DNA of 64,000 bases from an uncultured Aquabacterium sp. (GTDB taxonomy: Bacteria > Pseudomonadota > Gammaproteobacteria > Burkholderiales > Burkholderiaceae_C), in NCBI RefSeq assembly GCF_913773725.1, contig NZ_CAJYGK010000160.1, positions 142,618 through 206,617 on the forward strand, written 5' to 3'. The stretch's first letter is position 1. Each line of letters begins with the position of its first letter. Shown piece by piece: positions 53,810 through 64,000 of this stretch. A program made the translations under genes and the position numbers. A model generated the notes under the pieces. That model was not told the origin of the DNA, made no database searches, and worked only from the letters and a program-made list of their open reading frames with translations.

Positions 53810-54498
53810 ATGTCCATCTCTCGCCGCATCCTTCCTTCTGCCTGCGTGGCCCTGTCAGCCCTGGCCGGGCTGTATCTCTGCACGGCCACCGCCGCCCAGG
53901 CCGCCACCGTGACGGTGTCCTTCGACGACCTGCCTGCCGCGTACTACTGGCCCGGTACGCTCGTGACCGGTGAGGCCGCCTGACAAACCAGCTGGTTCGA
54001 AGCCACGGCGTCGCTTTCAGCTCGAGCGCGGGATTTGCCGGTGTGGTGAACCTGGGCGCAGGCCACGCCGTATCGGGTGCAGGCGGCTTGTCGGGCACTG
54101 GTCAGGCCGGTGGCGTGTCGTTCTCTGACCCGATCACCCTGACCTTCCTCGACCCCCTGACGCAGGCCGCCGGTGTCACGGACCGGGTCAGCATCCATAC
54201 CGATCGCTGGGGCGACGGTCAGACCGTGCGCATGCAGGCCTACGACATCTTCGGACGCCTGCTGGCTGAGGACGCACAGGCCGACAAGGGGAATGCGGTC
54301 CTGACCCTCTCGGCGTCCCACATCCACAAGGTGGTGCTCTGGGGGAGCAACTCTTCGGCTTTCGATGAGCTGAGCTACAGCAGCGTCACCGCCGCGGCGG
54401 TCCCCGAGCCCTCTTCCCTGGCGCTCGGTACGACGGGGCTCTTGGTGGCTGGGCTCATGAGGCGCCGCAGCGCATGCCGGACGAAGCCTTTGGCATGA
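53810..54498 (+). pseudogene. PEP-CTERM protein gene with a frameshift
   Basis: The ATG at 53810 opens a signal peptide (cleavage near AQA) and VTVSFDDLPAAYYWPG, then stops at 53981-53983. In another frame the protein continues from about 53980 as LTNQLVRSHGVAFSSSAGFAG, through a beta-rich domain, to VPEPSSLALGTTGLLVAGL-MRRR at 54475. A single missing base in a C-run near 53980 (GCCGCC-TGAC) would join them to about 229 residues. The promoter with four iterons is intact. This may be a recent inactivation or a sequencing error. With the shift repaired it would be an exosortase-sorted surface protein. Confidence 0.75.
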
Positions 54499-54748
54499 CG
54501 ACGTCGATGTTGCGAGGCCGGCCCCTGCGGCTGCGCTTCGGTCCGCCACGCTGCGCGCTCTCCGTGGCGTGAGGCCTTGGGCACGGCCGTTGGCGGGGAT
54601 CTCAATCGGGGAACAGGGCAGAGCGACACCACGCACGAGCTCGTACTGCCTGATCGCCTGGTGACCCCATGGACCCCAATGGGCTCGGTGGAGTCTGAGT
54701 CCCGGTAGGCAGGATGCGCCCGCCGGGACATGGGGCTGCCGCGATGGC

Positions 54749-56227
<1,479 letters not shown>

Positions 56228-56253
56228 GGTGTGTGTCTCGCTGGGCGTTCGGG

Positions 56254-57807
56254 TCAGGCCAGGGCGGCGGGCACGCGCTGGTGCCAGTGGGTCACCTGCT
56301 GGAAGGCGTGGGCCGCGTGCAGCAGGCGGGCCTCCTGCCAGTAGTTGCCGATCAGCTGCAGGCCCACGGGCATGCCGTGCTCACCAAAGCCGCAGGGCAC
56401 GCTCATGCCCGGCAGGCCGGCCAGCGAGGCGGGCAGCGTGAAGATGTCGGCCAGGTACTCGGCCACTGGATCAGTCTGTGAGCCAGACGTGGTTGCGATC
56501 GGGCGGGCCACCGTGGGCGCCACCGGGCCGGCGATCACGTCGCACTGCTGGAAGGCCGCCTGGAAGTCGTCGGCAATCATGCGGCGCAGCTTCTGGGCCT
56601 GCAGGTAGTAGGCGTCGTAATAGCCGTGGCTCAGCACATAGGTGCCGATCATGATGCGGCGCTTGACCTCGGCACCGAAGCCTTCGGCGCGGGTCTTGCG
56701 GTACATGTCGTTCAGGTCGCTGTACTTGGCCGCACGGTGGCCGAACTTGACGCCGTCGTAGCGGCTCAGGTTGGACGATGCCTCGGCCGGCGCAATGATG
56801 TAGTACACCGGAATCGACAGCTCGGTGCGTGGCAGGCTGATGTCGACCAGCGTGGCGCCCATGGCTTCGAGCTGGGCCAGTGCGGCGCGCGTGGCGGCCA
56901 GCACGCCGGCTTCCACGCCCTCGCCGAAGAATTCCTTGGGCACGCCCACGCGCAGGCCGGCCAGCGGGCGGGCCTTGTCCGCGAGTTCGGCCGCCAGGGT
57001 CAGCGCGGCCAGGTCCTTGCCGATCACGCCGGGCTGGTTGTCCGCCAGGCTGCCGTCATGCAGCCGCACCTGTTCGGCGCTGGTGGCGTCGCGCGGATCG
57101 AAGCCGCTCATGGCGTCCAGCATCAGCGCGCAGTCTTCGGCGGTACGGGCCATCGGGCCGGCCTGGTCGAGCGACGAGGCAAAGGCAATCATGCCGTAGC
57201 GCGAGCAGCGGCCGTAGGTCGGCTTGATGCCGGTGATGCCGGTCAGCGCCGCGGGCTGGCGGATCGAACCGCCGGTGTCGGTGCCGGTGGTGGCCGCCAC
57301 GAGGCGCGCGGCCACGGCCACGGCCGAGGCGCCCGACGAGCCGCCGGGGATGCGGCTGGTGTCCCACGGGTTGCGGGCCACGCCATAGGCCGAGTTCTCG
57401 TTGGCGCCGCCCATCGCGAACTCGTCGCAGTTGAGCTTGCCCAGGTTCACCACGCCGGCGGCCTTGAGCCGGGCCACCACGGTGGCGTCGAACGGGCTCT
57501 GGTAGCCCTGCAGCATCTTCGAGGCGGCGGTGGTCGGCTGCCCTTCGGTCACGAAGATGTCCTTGTGGGCGATGGGCACGCCATCCAGCCGGCTCAGCGG
57601 CTGGCCCGCGGCACGCCGGGCATCGGCGGCGGCCGCAGCGGCCAGGGCGCCTTCGGCGTCGACATGCAGGAAGGCGCCCAACTGGGTGTGCGCGGCAATG
57701 CGGTCGAGGGCGTGCCGGGTCAGGGCCACGGAGGTGGTCTGGCCCGCCGCCAGGGCGTCGGCCTGCTGCGTCAGGCTGAGGTCGTGCAGTGCGGTGGAGG
57801 CCGTCAT
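56254..57807 (-). CDS. gatA: aspartyl/glutamyl-tRNA amidotransferase subunit A
   Basis: 517 residues. Amidase-signature enzyme with the Lys in VPIAHKDIF, the cis-Ser/Ser region in [16 protein letters not shown] and [13 protein letters not shown]. It releases ammonia from glutamine for the amidation by GatB. Overlaps gatC by ATGA (57804-57807). Confidence 0.97.
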   Translation of the reverse strand: MTASTALHDLSLTQQADALAAGQTTSVALTRHALDRIAAHTQLGAFLHVDAEGALAAAAAADARRAAGQPLSRLDGVPIAHKDIFVTEGQPTTAASKMLQGYQSPFDATVVARLKAAGVVNLGKLNCDEFAMGGANENSAYGVARNPWDTSRIPGGSSGASAVAVAARLVAATTGTDTGGSIRQPAALTGITGIKPTYGRCSRYGMIAFASSLDQAGPMARTAEDCALMLDAMSGFDPRDATSAEQVRLHDGSLADNQPGVIGKDLAALTLAAELADKARPLAGLRVGVPKEFFGEGVEAGVLAATRAALAQLEAMGATLVDISLPRTELSIPVYYIIAPAEASSNLSRYDGVKFGHRAAKYSDLNDMYRKTRAEGFGAEVKRRIMIGTYVLSHGYYDAYYLQAQKLRRMIADDFQAAFQQCDVIAGPVAPTVARPIATTSGSQTDPVAEYLADIFTLPASLAGLPGMSVPCGFGEHGMPVGLQLIGNYWQEARLLHAAHAFQQVTHWHQRVPAALA

Positions 57808-58103
57808 TCGATCACCTTCGGAACCAGGAACAGGCCGCCATCACGGGCCGGGGCGTTGGCCATGTTGGCCTCGCGGGCGTCGCCTTCGGTGACGGCGTCC
57901 TCGCGCAGCCGCAGGGTGACGTCCTGGATGGCCGACAGCGGCGTGTACAGTGGCTCGACACCGGAGGTGTCGACGGCGCGCATCTTTTCGACGATGGCGA
58001 AGAAGTCATTGAGCTGCGTGAGCATCGCGGCCTGCTCGTCGTCGCGCAGTTCGAGGCGCGCGAGCTGGGCGATGCGGCTGACGTCGGTCGGGGTCAGGGC
58101 CAT
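57804..58103 (-). CDS. gatC: aspartyl/glutamyl-tRNA amidotransferase subunit C
   Basis: 99 residues, standard. It begins [19 protein letters not shown] and ends in the conserved region [22 protein letters not shown]. GatC is a strap that holds GatA and GatB together. The ATG at 58103 is chosen because the family start matches; an upstream in-frame extension has no similarity. First gene of the minus-strand gatCAB operon. Confidence 0.95.
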   Translation of the reverse strand: MALTPTDVSRIAQLARLELRDDEQAAMLTQLNDFFAIVEKMRAVDTSGVEPLYTPLSAIQDVTLRLREDAVTEGDAREANMANAPARDGGLFLVPKVIE

Positions 58104-58251
58104 GGGGTAGATGTCCAGGGTTCTCGTAAGGTTGCCTGCCGCCGCCGACGTGCTGTCCTGTACGCGGTTCATGCCTGTGTGCAGGTGCAAGCACGCGTTT
58201 CCGCACCCGTTCAAGGGAGCCAGAGGCGGGGCCTTGGGGTATTATCCTAGG

Positions 58252-58260
58252 TTATCCACA
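58252..58260 (+). promoter_or_regulatory. DnaA box upstream of mreB/gatC
   Basis: TTATCCACA, exact consensus DnaA box. A second TTATCC starts ten bases before it. It is isolated: no oriC-like cluster, dnaA or dnaN is near. It could let DnaA tune the mre or gat promoter, but chance occurrence is possible. Confidence 0.4.
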
Positions 58261-58302
58261 AGCCGCGTTTCTGCTGGGGGAGTGGGCTGAATGTCCTTCG
58301 GA

Positions 58303-58322
58303 AGAAGTTCGAAAGAACTTCT
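58303..58322 (+). promoter_or_regulatory. GNRA-tetraloop hairpin in the mreB leader region
   Basis: AGAAGTTC-GAAA-GAACTTCT, eight perfect pairs closed by a GAAA tetraloop when read as plus-strand RNA. It is about 195 bp upstream of the mreB start. No T-run follows, so it is not a terminator. Function is unknown. Confidence 0.35.
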
Positions 58323-58385
58323 GGAAAATCTGGAAAAGGACGGGCCCGGAGACACGCGAAACGAGGCCTGGGGGAAGTTTTCATG

Positions 58386-58421
58386 ACGCGCAGCCGGTGT
58401 CCTCGGACATGGGCTGCGCGT
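58386..58421 (+). terminator. long interrupted hairpin ahead of mreB, possible attenuator
   Basis: Outer arms of 10 bp and inner arms of 5 bp give a 15-pair interrupted stem, followed by GTCGTTTTCC. The T-run is short, so as a terminator it is weak. If transcription starts upstream of it, it would lie within the mreB leader, 95 bp before the ATG. Confidence 0.35.
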
Positions 58422-58513
58422 GTCGTTTTCCGAGGGCAGCGCTGCCCGCCTGTCGCCGCGCGTGAGTCCGCCGTGCCGCCAACAGGGGCGCGCCGCCCGC
58501 GCTGGAGCCTTGA

Positions 58514-59560
<1,047 letters not shown>

Positions 59561-59641
59561 GCCCGTCCGGCGCGTGTGGCGAGGGCGGCCAGCCTGCTGC
59601 CTTGCTGCCCGCCGACACCCTGTCTGGGTTGAGTCGCCGAC

Positions 59642-60601
59642 ATGCCCCTGGCCACGCTGGACCGAACGCCACCGCCCTTCTTCAAGCAAGGGCCGTCGGC
59701 GTTCACGCGTCTGATGTTTTTCGCCGCCCTGGCCGTCTTTCTCATGGTGGCCGACGCGCGCTGGAAGATGACCGAGCCCCTGCGTGCCGTGATCGCGACC
59801 GTGCTGCACCCGGTGCAGGAGGTGGTGATGGCGCCGTCGCGCTGGTGGGAGGACCTGAGTCAGTACCTGGCCGGAGTGGACGAAGCCCGCCGCACCCAGG
59901 CCCGTGCCGAACGCCTCCTGGCGGAGCAGTCCGAGCGGATCACGCGCATGAGCCAGCTCGAGCGCGAGAACGACCACCTGCGCGCGCTGCTGGCGCTGCG
60001 CCCCCGCATCGAAGTCGGCACCCGCGCCGCGGAGGTGCTCTACGACGCGCCCGATCCGTACACCCGCAAGGTCGTCATCGACCAGGGGGGGCGCCACGGT
60101 GCCGTGCTGGGCTCACCGGTGATCGACGAGGCGGGCGTGCTGGGCCAGGTGACCCGCGTCTACCCGCTGACCTCCGAGGTGACCATGGTGACCGACAAGG
60201 AGGCCGCCGTGCCCGTGATCAATGTGCGCACCCAGCAGCGGGGCGTTGCCTACGGCCAGCCGGAAACCCGCGGGATGGAGTTGCGCTTCATGGCGGGCAA
60301 CGCCGACGTGCAGGTGGGTGACGTGCTGCAGACGTCCGGGCTGGACGGCGTGTACCCCTCGGGGCTGCCTGTGGCCAAGGTGCTGCGGGTGGATCGCCGG
60401 GCAGATTCGGCCTTCGCGCGAATTGCACTCGCACCGCTGGCGCGTCCGGACAGCGCCCGCCACGTGCTGCTGCTGGAGCCCGTGTCGTCTCGTCTTCCTG
60501 CCCGGCCGGTCGATGCGGCGGCATCCGGTGCGTCGGCCGCGGGGCGCCACCACAAGCCGGCCTCCTCCGTGACCGTCACGCCATCGGGGGTGCAGCCATG
60601 A
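59642..60601 (+). CDS. mreC: rod-shape-determining protein MreC
   Basis: 319 residues. One transmembrane helix near the start (TRLMFFAALAVFLMVA), a coiled coil (about 85-120, ending SQLERENDHLRALLALRP) and the periplasmic beta domains (DQGGRHGAVLGSPV; GVLGQVTRVYPLTSEV; VGDVLQTSGLDGVYPSGLPVA). The C-terminal 45 residues are Ala/Pro/Ser-rich and disordered. It connects MreB to RodA and PBP2. 81 bp follow mreB; stop overlaps mreD as ATGA. Confidence 0.93.
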   Translation: MPLATLDRTPPPFFKQGPSAFTRLMFFAALAVFLMVADARWKMTEPLRAVIATVLHPVQEVVMAPSRWWEDLSQYLAGVDEARRTQARAERLLAEQSERITRMSQLERENDHLRALLALRPRIEVGTRAAEVLYDAPDPYTRKVVIDQGGRHGAVLGSPVIDEAGVLGQVTRVYPLTSEVTMVTDKEAAVPVINVRTQQRGVAYGQPETRGMELRFMAGNADVQVGDVLQTSGLDGVYPSGLPVAKVLRVDRRADSAFARIALAPLARPDSARHVLLLEPVSSRLPARPVDAAASGASAAGRHHKPASSVTVTPSGVQP

Positions 60602-61113
60602 TGCCGCGCGGCAGTCAGTTGCTGCTGCCGGTCAACCCGGTCTTCATCTGGTTCTCGCTGATCGTGGCCTTGCTGATCAACCTGCTGCCCTGGGGGCGGT
60701 GGGCCGGCACACCGGACCTGCTGGCGGTGGCGCTCGTGTTCTGGAACGTGCATCAGCCGCGGCGGGTGGGCGTTGGTGCAGCCTTCGTGTTCGGCCTGAT
60801 CATGGACGTTCACCAGGGGGCGCTTCTGGGCCAGCACGCCCTGGCCTACACGCTGTTGAGCTTCTTCGCCATCACGGTGCACCGGCGCTTGCTGTGGTTC
60901 ACCGTGCCGTCCCAGGCGGTGCAGATCGGGCCGCTGTTTGTCGCGGCGCATGCGGTGTCGCTGCTGGTGCGCCTCGTGGCCGGGGCTGGCCTGCCGGGGT
61001 GGTCGCTGGTGCTCGCACCGATGTTCGAGTCCATGCTGTGGCCGGTCGCCTCGTGGCTGCTGCTGGCCCCGCAGCGTCGCGCACCTGACAGGGATAAAAA
61101 CCGACCCCTCTGA
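60598..61113 (+). CDS. mreD: rod-shape-determining protein MreD
   Basis: 171 residues with five transmembrane helices, as usual. Typical are NPVFIWFSLIVALLINLLPWG at the start and FGLIMDVHQGALLGQHALAYTLLSFF in the middle. It overlaps mreC by ATGA. The terminator at 61096-61147 overlaps its last codons. No mrdA/rodA follow, unlike in many relatives. Confidence 0.92.
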   Translation: MMPRGSQLLLPVNPVFIWFSLIVALLINLLPWGRWAGTPDLLAVALVFWNVHQPRRVGVGAAFVFGLIMDVHQGALLGQHALAYTLLSFFAITVHRRLLWFTVPSQAVQIGPLFVAAHAVSLLVRLVAGAGLPGWSLVLAPMFESMLWPVASWLLLAPQRRAPDRDKNRPL

Positions 61114-61147
61114 ACGAGGGGGGGGGGGCGCTGGGTTGGTTTTTTCG
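61096..61147. terminator. bidirectional-type terminator after mreD, with 11-G run in the loop
   Basis: AAAAACCGACCC (61096-61107) pairs with GGGTTGGTTTTT (61133-61144; one G-U pair), leaving a T-run to 61145. An inner hairpin CCCCTC/GAGGGG and a run of 11 G (61118-61128) fill the loop. The A-tract and T-tract at either side would let it stop transcription from both directions. It includes the mreD stop codon. Length errors in the G-run are possible in assembly. Confidence 0.7.
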
Positions 61148-61286
61148 GTCTCTGTGTGTTGTATTTGGCACTCCGGGGATCACTTGCGGGCCCTTTTAGG
61201 GGGCGCCCCCTCTGCCTTCGGGATGGCGTCAGACGGTGTGTTTCGTTACGCTTTGTATCGTGAGCAAAGTACTGGAGGTAACGAGC

Positions 61287-62030
61287 ATGAAAAAATCGCT
61301 GATCGCCGCTGCGCTGGCACTCGCAGGTGTTGCTGCCCACGCCACCACTGTCTCGGACCTGCAGATTCCCTTTGTCGGTGGCCTGACCACCTCGCTCGTT
61401 CCCTACAAGCCCGGCCAGACGCCCGCGCAGTGGGACGTTGACCTGACTGGCTCGGGCTCGTACGAGATCAGCTTCAAGTTCGAGCCGACGGGCGCCACCA
61501 CGGATCAGCTGATCTTCGCCATGTCGTATGGCGGCGGCACCGGGCTGTTCGGTTCGGGCAGCCAGGCCATTGGTTCGGCGTTCAACGGGGTGGTGCTGGC
61601 GTACAACCCCGCCACGGGGGCGGCATGCGGCAGCGGCAGCATGGGCACGTTGCTTGGCACATGCCCGGGAACGGGCTACTCCGGGTTTGTCGCTCCAGCC
61701 GGGGCGGTGTTATCGGGGCGTGTTGTGCTCGCATTCGAGGATGATCCGGTCAGCGGTACGACCGCCAAGTTCACCCTTGAGATTGAGGGCCTCCCCGAAG
61801 ATTCCTTTGGCTTCACCACTGTTGCGTATGTGGAGCAGGGTTCTGTAACCGGCCCCTTTGTGTTGCAGGGGGCCAGCATTGGGTTCGCCAGCGTGCAGCC
61901 GGGTGGCCAGGTCGTTCTCAACACCCTGGCAGCGCCGGTGCCCGAAGCGTCTTCGGTGGCCCTGGCCCTGGCCGGTCTGGGTGTCGTCGCCGGCGTGTCG
62001 GCTTCGCGTCGGCGCGCTGCGCGCAGCTGA
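61287..62030 (+). CDS. PEP-CTERM sorting domain protein
   Basis: 247 residues with a signal peptide (MKKSLIAAALALAGVAAHA) and the C-terminal sorting signal VPEASSVALALAGLGVVAG-then SASRRRAAR. PEA replaces PEP, a common variant. The body is beta-rich with two Cys (CGSGSMGTLLGTC) that may pair. GGAGG lies about ten bases upstream of the ATG, the best ribosome binding site in this part, suggesting strong expression. It lies 88 bp ahead of the large adhesin gene, with a GC-hairpin between them. Confidence 0.88.
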   Translation: MKKSLIAAALALAGVAAHATTVSDLQIPFVGGLTTSLVPYKPGQTPAQWDVDLTGSGSYEISFKFEPTGATTDQLIFAMSYGGGTGLFGSGSQAIGSAFNGVVLAYNPATGAACGSGSMGTLLGTCPGTGYSGFVAPAGAVLSGRVVLAFEDDPVSGTTAKFTLEIEGLPEDSFGFTTVAYVEQGSVTGPFVLQGASIGFASVQPGGQVVLNTLAAPVPEASSVALALAGLGVVAGVSASRRRAARS

Positions 62031-62067
62031 GTCCGGCAAGGCCCTCTTCTCCGTTTTTGTTTCCTGG

Positions 62068-62081
62068 GCCCCCGCGGGGGC
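62068..62081 (+). terminator. GC hairpin between the PEP-CTERM and adhesin genes
   Basis: GCCCCCGCGGGGGC, a perfect palindrome, followed about ten bases later by CCTTTTGTCTTTT. The stem has no loop of normal size unless the central GC pairs open, and the T-run is offset, so it would be a partial terminator that lets some transcription into the adhesin gene. Confidence 0.35.
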
Positions 62082-62118
62082 GAGGATTCCTTTTGTCTTT
62101 TCGTCGTCAGGTGCTTTC

Positions 62119-64000
62119 ATGAACCAGATGTACAGGTTGGTGTGGCGCGACGCTTGTGGCGCTTTCGTGGCTGTGGCCGAGTTCGCCCGCGGGCGGGGCA
62201 AGGCGGGCGCGTCGCTGGTGTGTGCCGCCGCGGCGGTCATCACCTCTGCGCACGCAGCGGGCGTCAACCCGCAGGTGGTTGAGGGGCGAGCCACGGTGGA
62301 CGTGGCGGGTGCCACCACCACCGTGAACCAGACCACCAGCGCCGTGCGCATCCACTGGGACAGCCTGGGTGTGGCCGCTGGCGAGGTGCTGAAGTTCGTG
62401 CAGCCCTCGGCGCAGGCCGTGGCGCTGAACCTGGTGACGGGCAGTTCGGCCACGCAGGTTTTCGGGCAGATCCAGGCCAACGGCCAGGTGTTTCTGCTGA
62501 ACCCGAACGGCGTGCTGTTCGGTGTGGGCTCCGAGGTGTCGGTCGGTTCGCTGGTTGCAGGCACCTTCAAGGTGGACTCGTTCAACCTGGCCACCGGTGA
62601 GGTCGTACTGAGCCGCCAGGGCAGCGAGGCCGCCGTGGTCAACGCCGGCACGCTGAAGGTCGGTGCCAACGGACAGGTCGTGCTGGTTGGCGCCGAGGTC
62701 CGCAATGAAGCCACGGGCCGCATCGAAACGGCCGGCGGCGCGCAGGCAGGCATCTTCCTGCTGGCAGGCGACCGCGTCGAGTTCAAGCGCGTCGAGGGCA
62801 GCCCCCTGAGCTACCAGGTCACGTCGGCTGGGCAGCCCGTCCGCGTGTCCAACGCCGGTGAATTGATCGCGCTCGGCGGACAGGTGGTGCTCGAGGCCCG
62901 CTCGGCCATGAGCGCCGTGGTGAACACCACGGGCATCATCGAAGCCGGGACCGTGGCAACGTCGACCTCTGGAACGGTGCGCCTGGTTGCCGGTGGGGCG
63001 GGCGGCGAGATCGAGATCGACGGGGTGGTCGACAGCGGCGTGGCTGGAACGCGCCGCGCCGAACTGAACGAAGGCGGCACGCTGAAGGCTGCGGTCCTGT
63101 TCAGCCGCGACGGCACGATCGACAACGCGTATGCCGAGCCTCCCGTGACGGGCTGGTTGTCGGGTGTGGACAAGACCTACGACGGCACCAAGAACGCGGC
63201 CGTCGCGCTCAATCTGAGCAAGCTGCAACAGGGCCAGAATCACTACTGGCAGGTCGAGACCGCCCAGTTCAGCTCGCCCAACGCCGGCACCCGGGCCATC
63301 ACCGCCGCCGTCTTCGGCGAGTCCTCTTCGTCGTGGCGCTATGCCAAGCCATTAAGCCTGTCCGCCCAGATCGCGCGCAAGGAAATCTCGGTCCTGGTGG
63401 ACACCAAGACCTATGACGGCCAGCAGACCGCGACGGTCCGCTACGACGCGTCCGACATCCTCGATGCAGATAAGGGTGCGTTGTACGTTTACGTGGCGGA
63501 TGGCCGCTTCGTGGATGCCAACGTCGCCGACCGCATCGCGGTGGGCTACGCAAAAGAACTGTCTGGGGGCTTGGCTGCGCTTAACTACACGCTGGGCAGG
63601 GCCTACGGCACGATCACGCCCGCAACGCTGACCGTCACGGCCGCCAACGCCGGCAAGACCTATGACGGCCTGGCCTTCACCGGCGGCAACGGTGTCACGT
63701 ACAGCGGCTTCGTCAATGGCGAGACCACGGCTGTGCTGGGCGGCACGCTGACCTACGGCGGCAGCGCCCAGGGCGCCAAGGACGCAGGCACCTACGGCAT
63801 CAGCGCCAGCGGCCTGACCGCGAAGAACTACGACCTGAGCTACGTTGACGGCACGCTGACGATCGGCAAGGCCGCGCTGACGGTGACCGCCCAGGACGCC
63901 AGCCGCACCTACAACGGCCTGGCCTTCGAGGGTGGCAACGGCGTGAGCTACAGCGGCTTCGTCAATGGCGAAACCGCGGCCGTGCTCGGCGGCACGGTGG
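62119..64000 (+). CDS. two-partner-secretion (FHA-type) adhesin with MBG repeats (partial)
   Basis: At least 627 residues; the frame is open at the window end. The N-terminus (MNQMYRLVWRDACGAFVAVA, then EFARGRGKA) is the extended signal peptide of type V secretion. Residues about 50-170 are the TPS/haemagglutination-activity domain with QANGQVFLLNPNGVLFG. A beta-helix follows to about 340. Then YDG/MBG repeats begin (VDKTYDGTKN, DTKTYDGQQT, GKTYDGLAFT, SRTYNGLAFE). The protein would be exported by a TpsB partner, not seen here. AGGTG upstream is a modest ribosome binding site. Adhesin or matrix role is by family. Confidence 0.9.
   Translation, partial: MNQMYRLVWRDACGAFVAVAEFARGRGKAGASLVCAAAAVITSAHAAGVNPQVVEGRATVDVAGATTTVNQTTSAVRIHWDSLGVAAGEVLKFVQPSAQAVALNLVTGSSATQVFGQIQANGQVFLLNPNGVLFGVGSEVSVGSLVAGTFKVDSFNLATGEVVLSRQGSEAAVVNAGTLKVGANGQVVLVGAEVRNEATGRIETAGGAQAGIFLLAGDRVEFKRVEGSPLSYQVTSAGQPVRVSNAGELIALGGQVVLEARSAMSAVVNTTGIIEAGTVATSTSGTVRLVAGGAGGEIEIDGVVDSGVAGTRRAELNEGGTLKAAVLFSRDGTIDNAYAEPPVTGWLSGVDKTYDGTKNAAVALNLSKLQQGQNHYWQVETAQFSSPNAGTRAITAAVFGESSSSWRYAKPLSLSAQIARKEISVLVDTKTYDGQQTATVRYDASDILDADKGALYVYVADGRFVDANVADRIAVGYAKELSGGLAALNYTLGRAYGTITPATLTVTAANAGKTYDGLAFTGGNGVTYSGFVNGETTAVLGGTLTYGGSAQGAKDAGTYGISASGLTAKNYDLSYVDGTLTIGKAALTVTAQDASRTYNGLAFEGGNGVSYSGFVNGETAAVLGGTV
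63628..64000 (+). repeat. tandem 249-bp (83-aa) MBG repeat units
   Basis: Units start at 63628 (LTVTAANAGKTYDGLAF) and at 63877 (LTVTAQDASRTYNGLAF), a period of 249 bp. The second is cut by the window end. The stretch YSGFVNGET is identical in both. Two more divergent YDG-type units lie before. Long arrays are expected beyond the window. Confidence 0.8.

Noticed and set aside
58252..58260. DnaA box as part of a replication origin
   Set aside because: Only one full box, with no dnaA, dnaN, gidA or AT-rich unwinding region near.
61166..61182. TGGCAC as a sigma-54 promoter for the PEP-CTERM gene at 61287
   Set aside because: No GC dinucleotide at the required ten-base spacing from the GG; the nearest TTGC is out of register.

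Overview
The window is about 64 kb of high-GC DNA from a betaproteobacterium, most likely a Burkholderiales member of the Rubrivivax/Leptothrix/Aquabacterium type. The grounds are gene content and style: three PEP-CTERM exosortase substrates, nirBD with a NasR-type regulator, the selD/mnmH/selenium-type ABC transporter set, a gatCAB operon divergent from mreBCD, and many four-base ATGA overlaps. The exact genus is inference. I saw no rRNA, tRNA, CRISPR array, transposase or integrase.

Layout. 1-2171: an AT-richer, accessory-looking end with an HTH protein plus nucleotidyltransferase pair (AbiE-like logic) behind two identical palindromic operators, and an unknown winged-helix protein. 2172-6002: a Baeyer-Villiger monooxygenase, a MetX-fold hydrolase and an AraC regulator, a ketone-cleavage set. 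6180-9024: a hybrid sensor kinase and a DUF1428 protein. 9060-17290: one long minus-strand operon of a CaCA exchanger, all seven Mrp/Mnh subunits and a CPA1 antiporter. 17491-20253: a secreted 5'-nucleotidase and a PEP-CTERM protein. 20272-22390: a GAF/PAS/GGDEF sensor frameshifted in a GC run.

22566-30622 is a nitrite assimilation block: nirBD, an rnk-like gene, nasR (NIT-ANTAR), a formate/nitrite transporter and a PP2C-kinase fusion. Both nirB and the transporter gene have a sigma-54 -24/-12 element followed by a leader hairpin with the same AACGAC hexaloop expected of ANTAR targets. The transporter leader ends in an intrinsic terminator and nirB has a consensus NtrC site, so nitrogen limitation (NtrC, sigma-54) and nitrate/nitrite (NasR antitermination) probably act together.

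30636-36249 is a selenium block: a putative selenate-type ABC transporter with a fused double permease, mnmH and divergent selD. 36289-44920 holds a DJ-1 protein, a TrxR-like flavoprotein, outer-membrane phospholipase A, a DUF1264 protein, a thioesterase, an EAL protein, and a XylA-like reductase plus AlkB/XylM-type monooxygenase with a divergent AraC regulator. 44994-50817 holds a SulP transporter, a chemoreceptor, xth, pyrE and a DUF4124 protein.

50837-54498 is a small unexplained cluster: a hemerythrin-like protein, a FMN-barrel/GAF/winged-helix regulator with a small FMN-barrel partner, and a frameshifted PEP-CTERM gene. The hemerythrin and PEP-CTERM promoters each carry four in-register 11-bp CTTAG iterons placed 17 bp upstream of the -10. 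54749-61147 is gatCAB and mreBCD around a structured intergenic region. 61287-64000 is a PEP-CTERM gene followed by the start of a large two-partner-secretion adhesin with MBG repeats that runs off the window.
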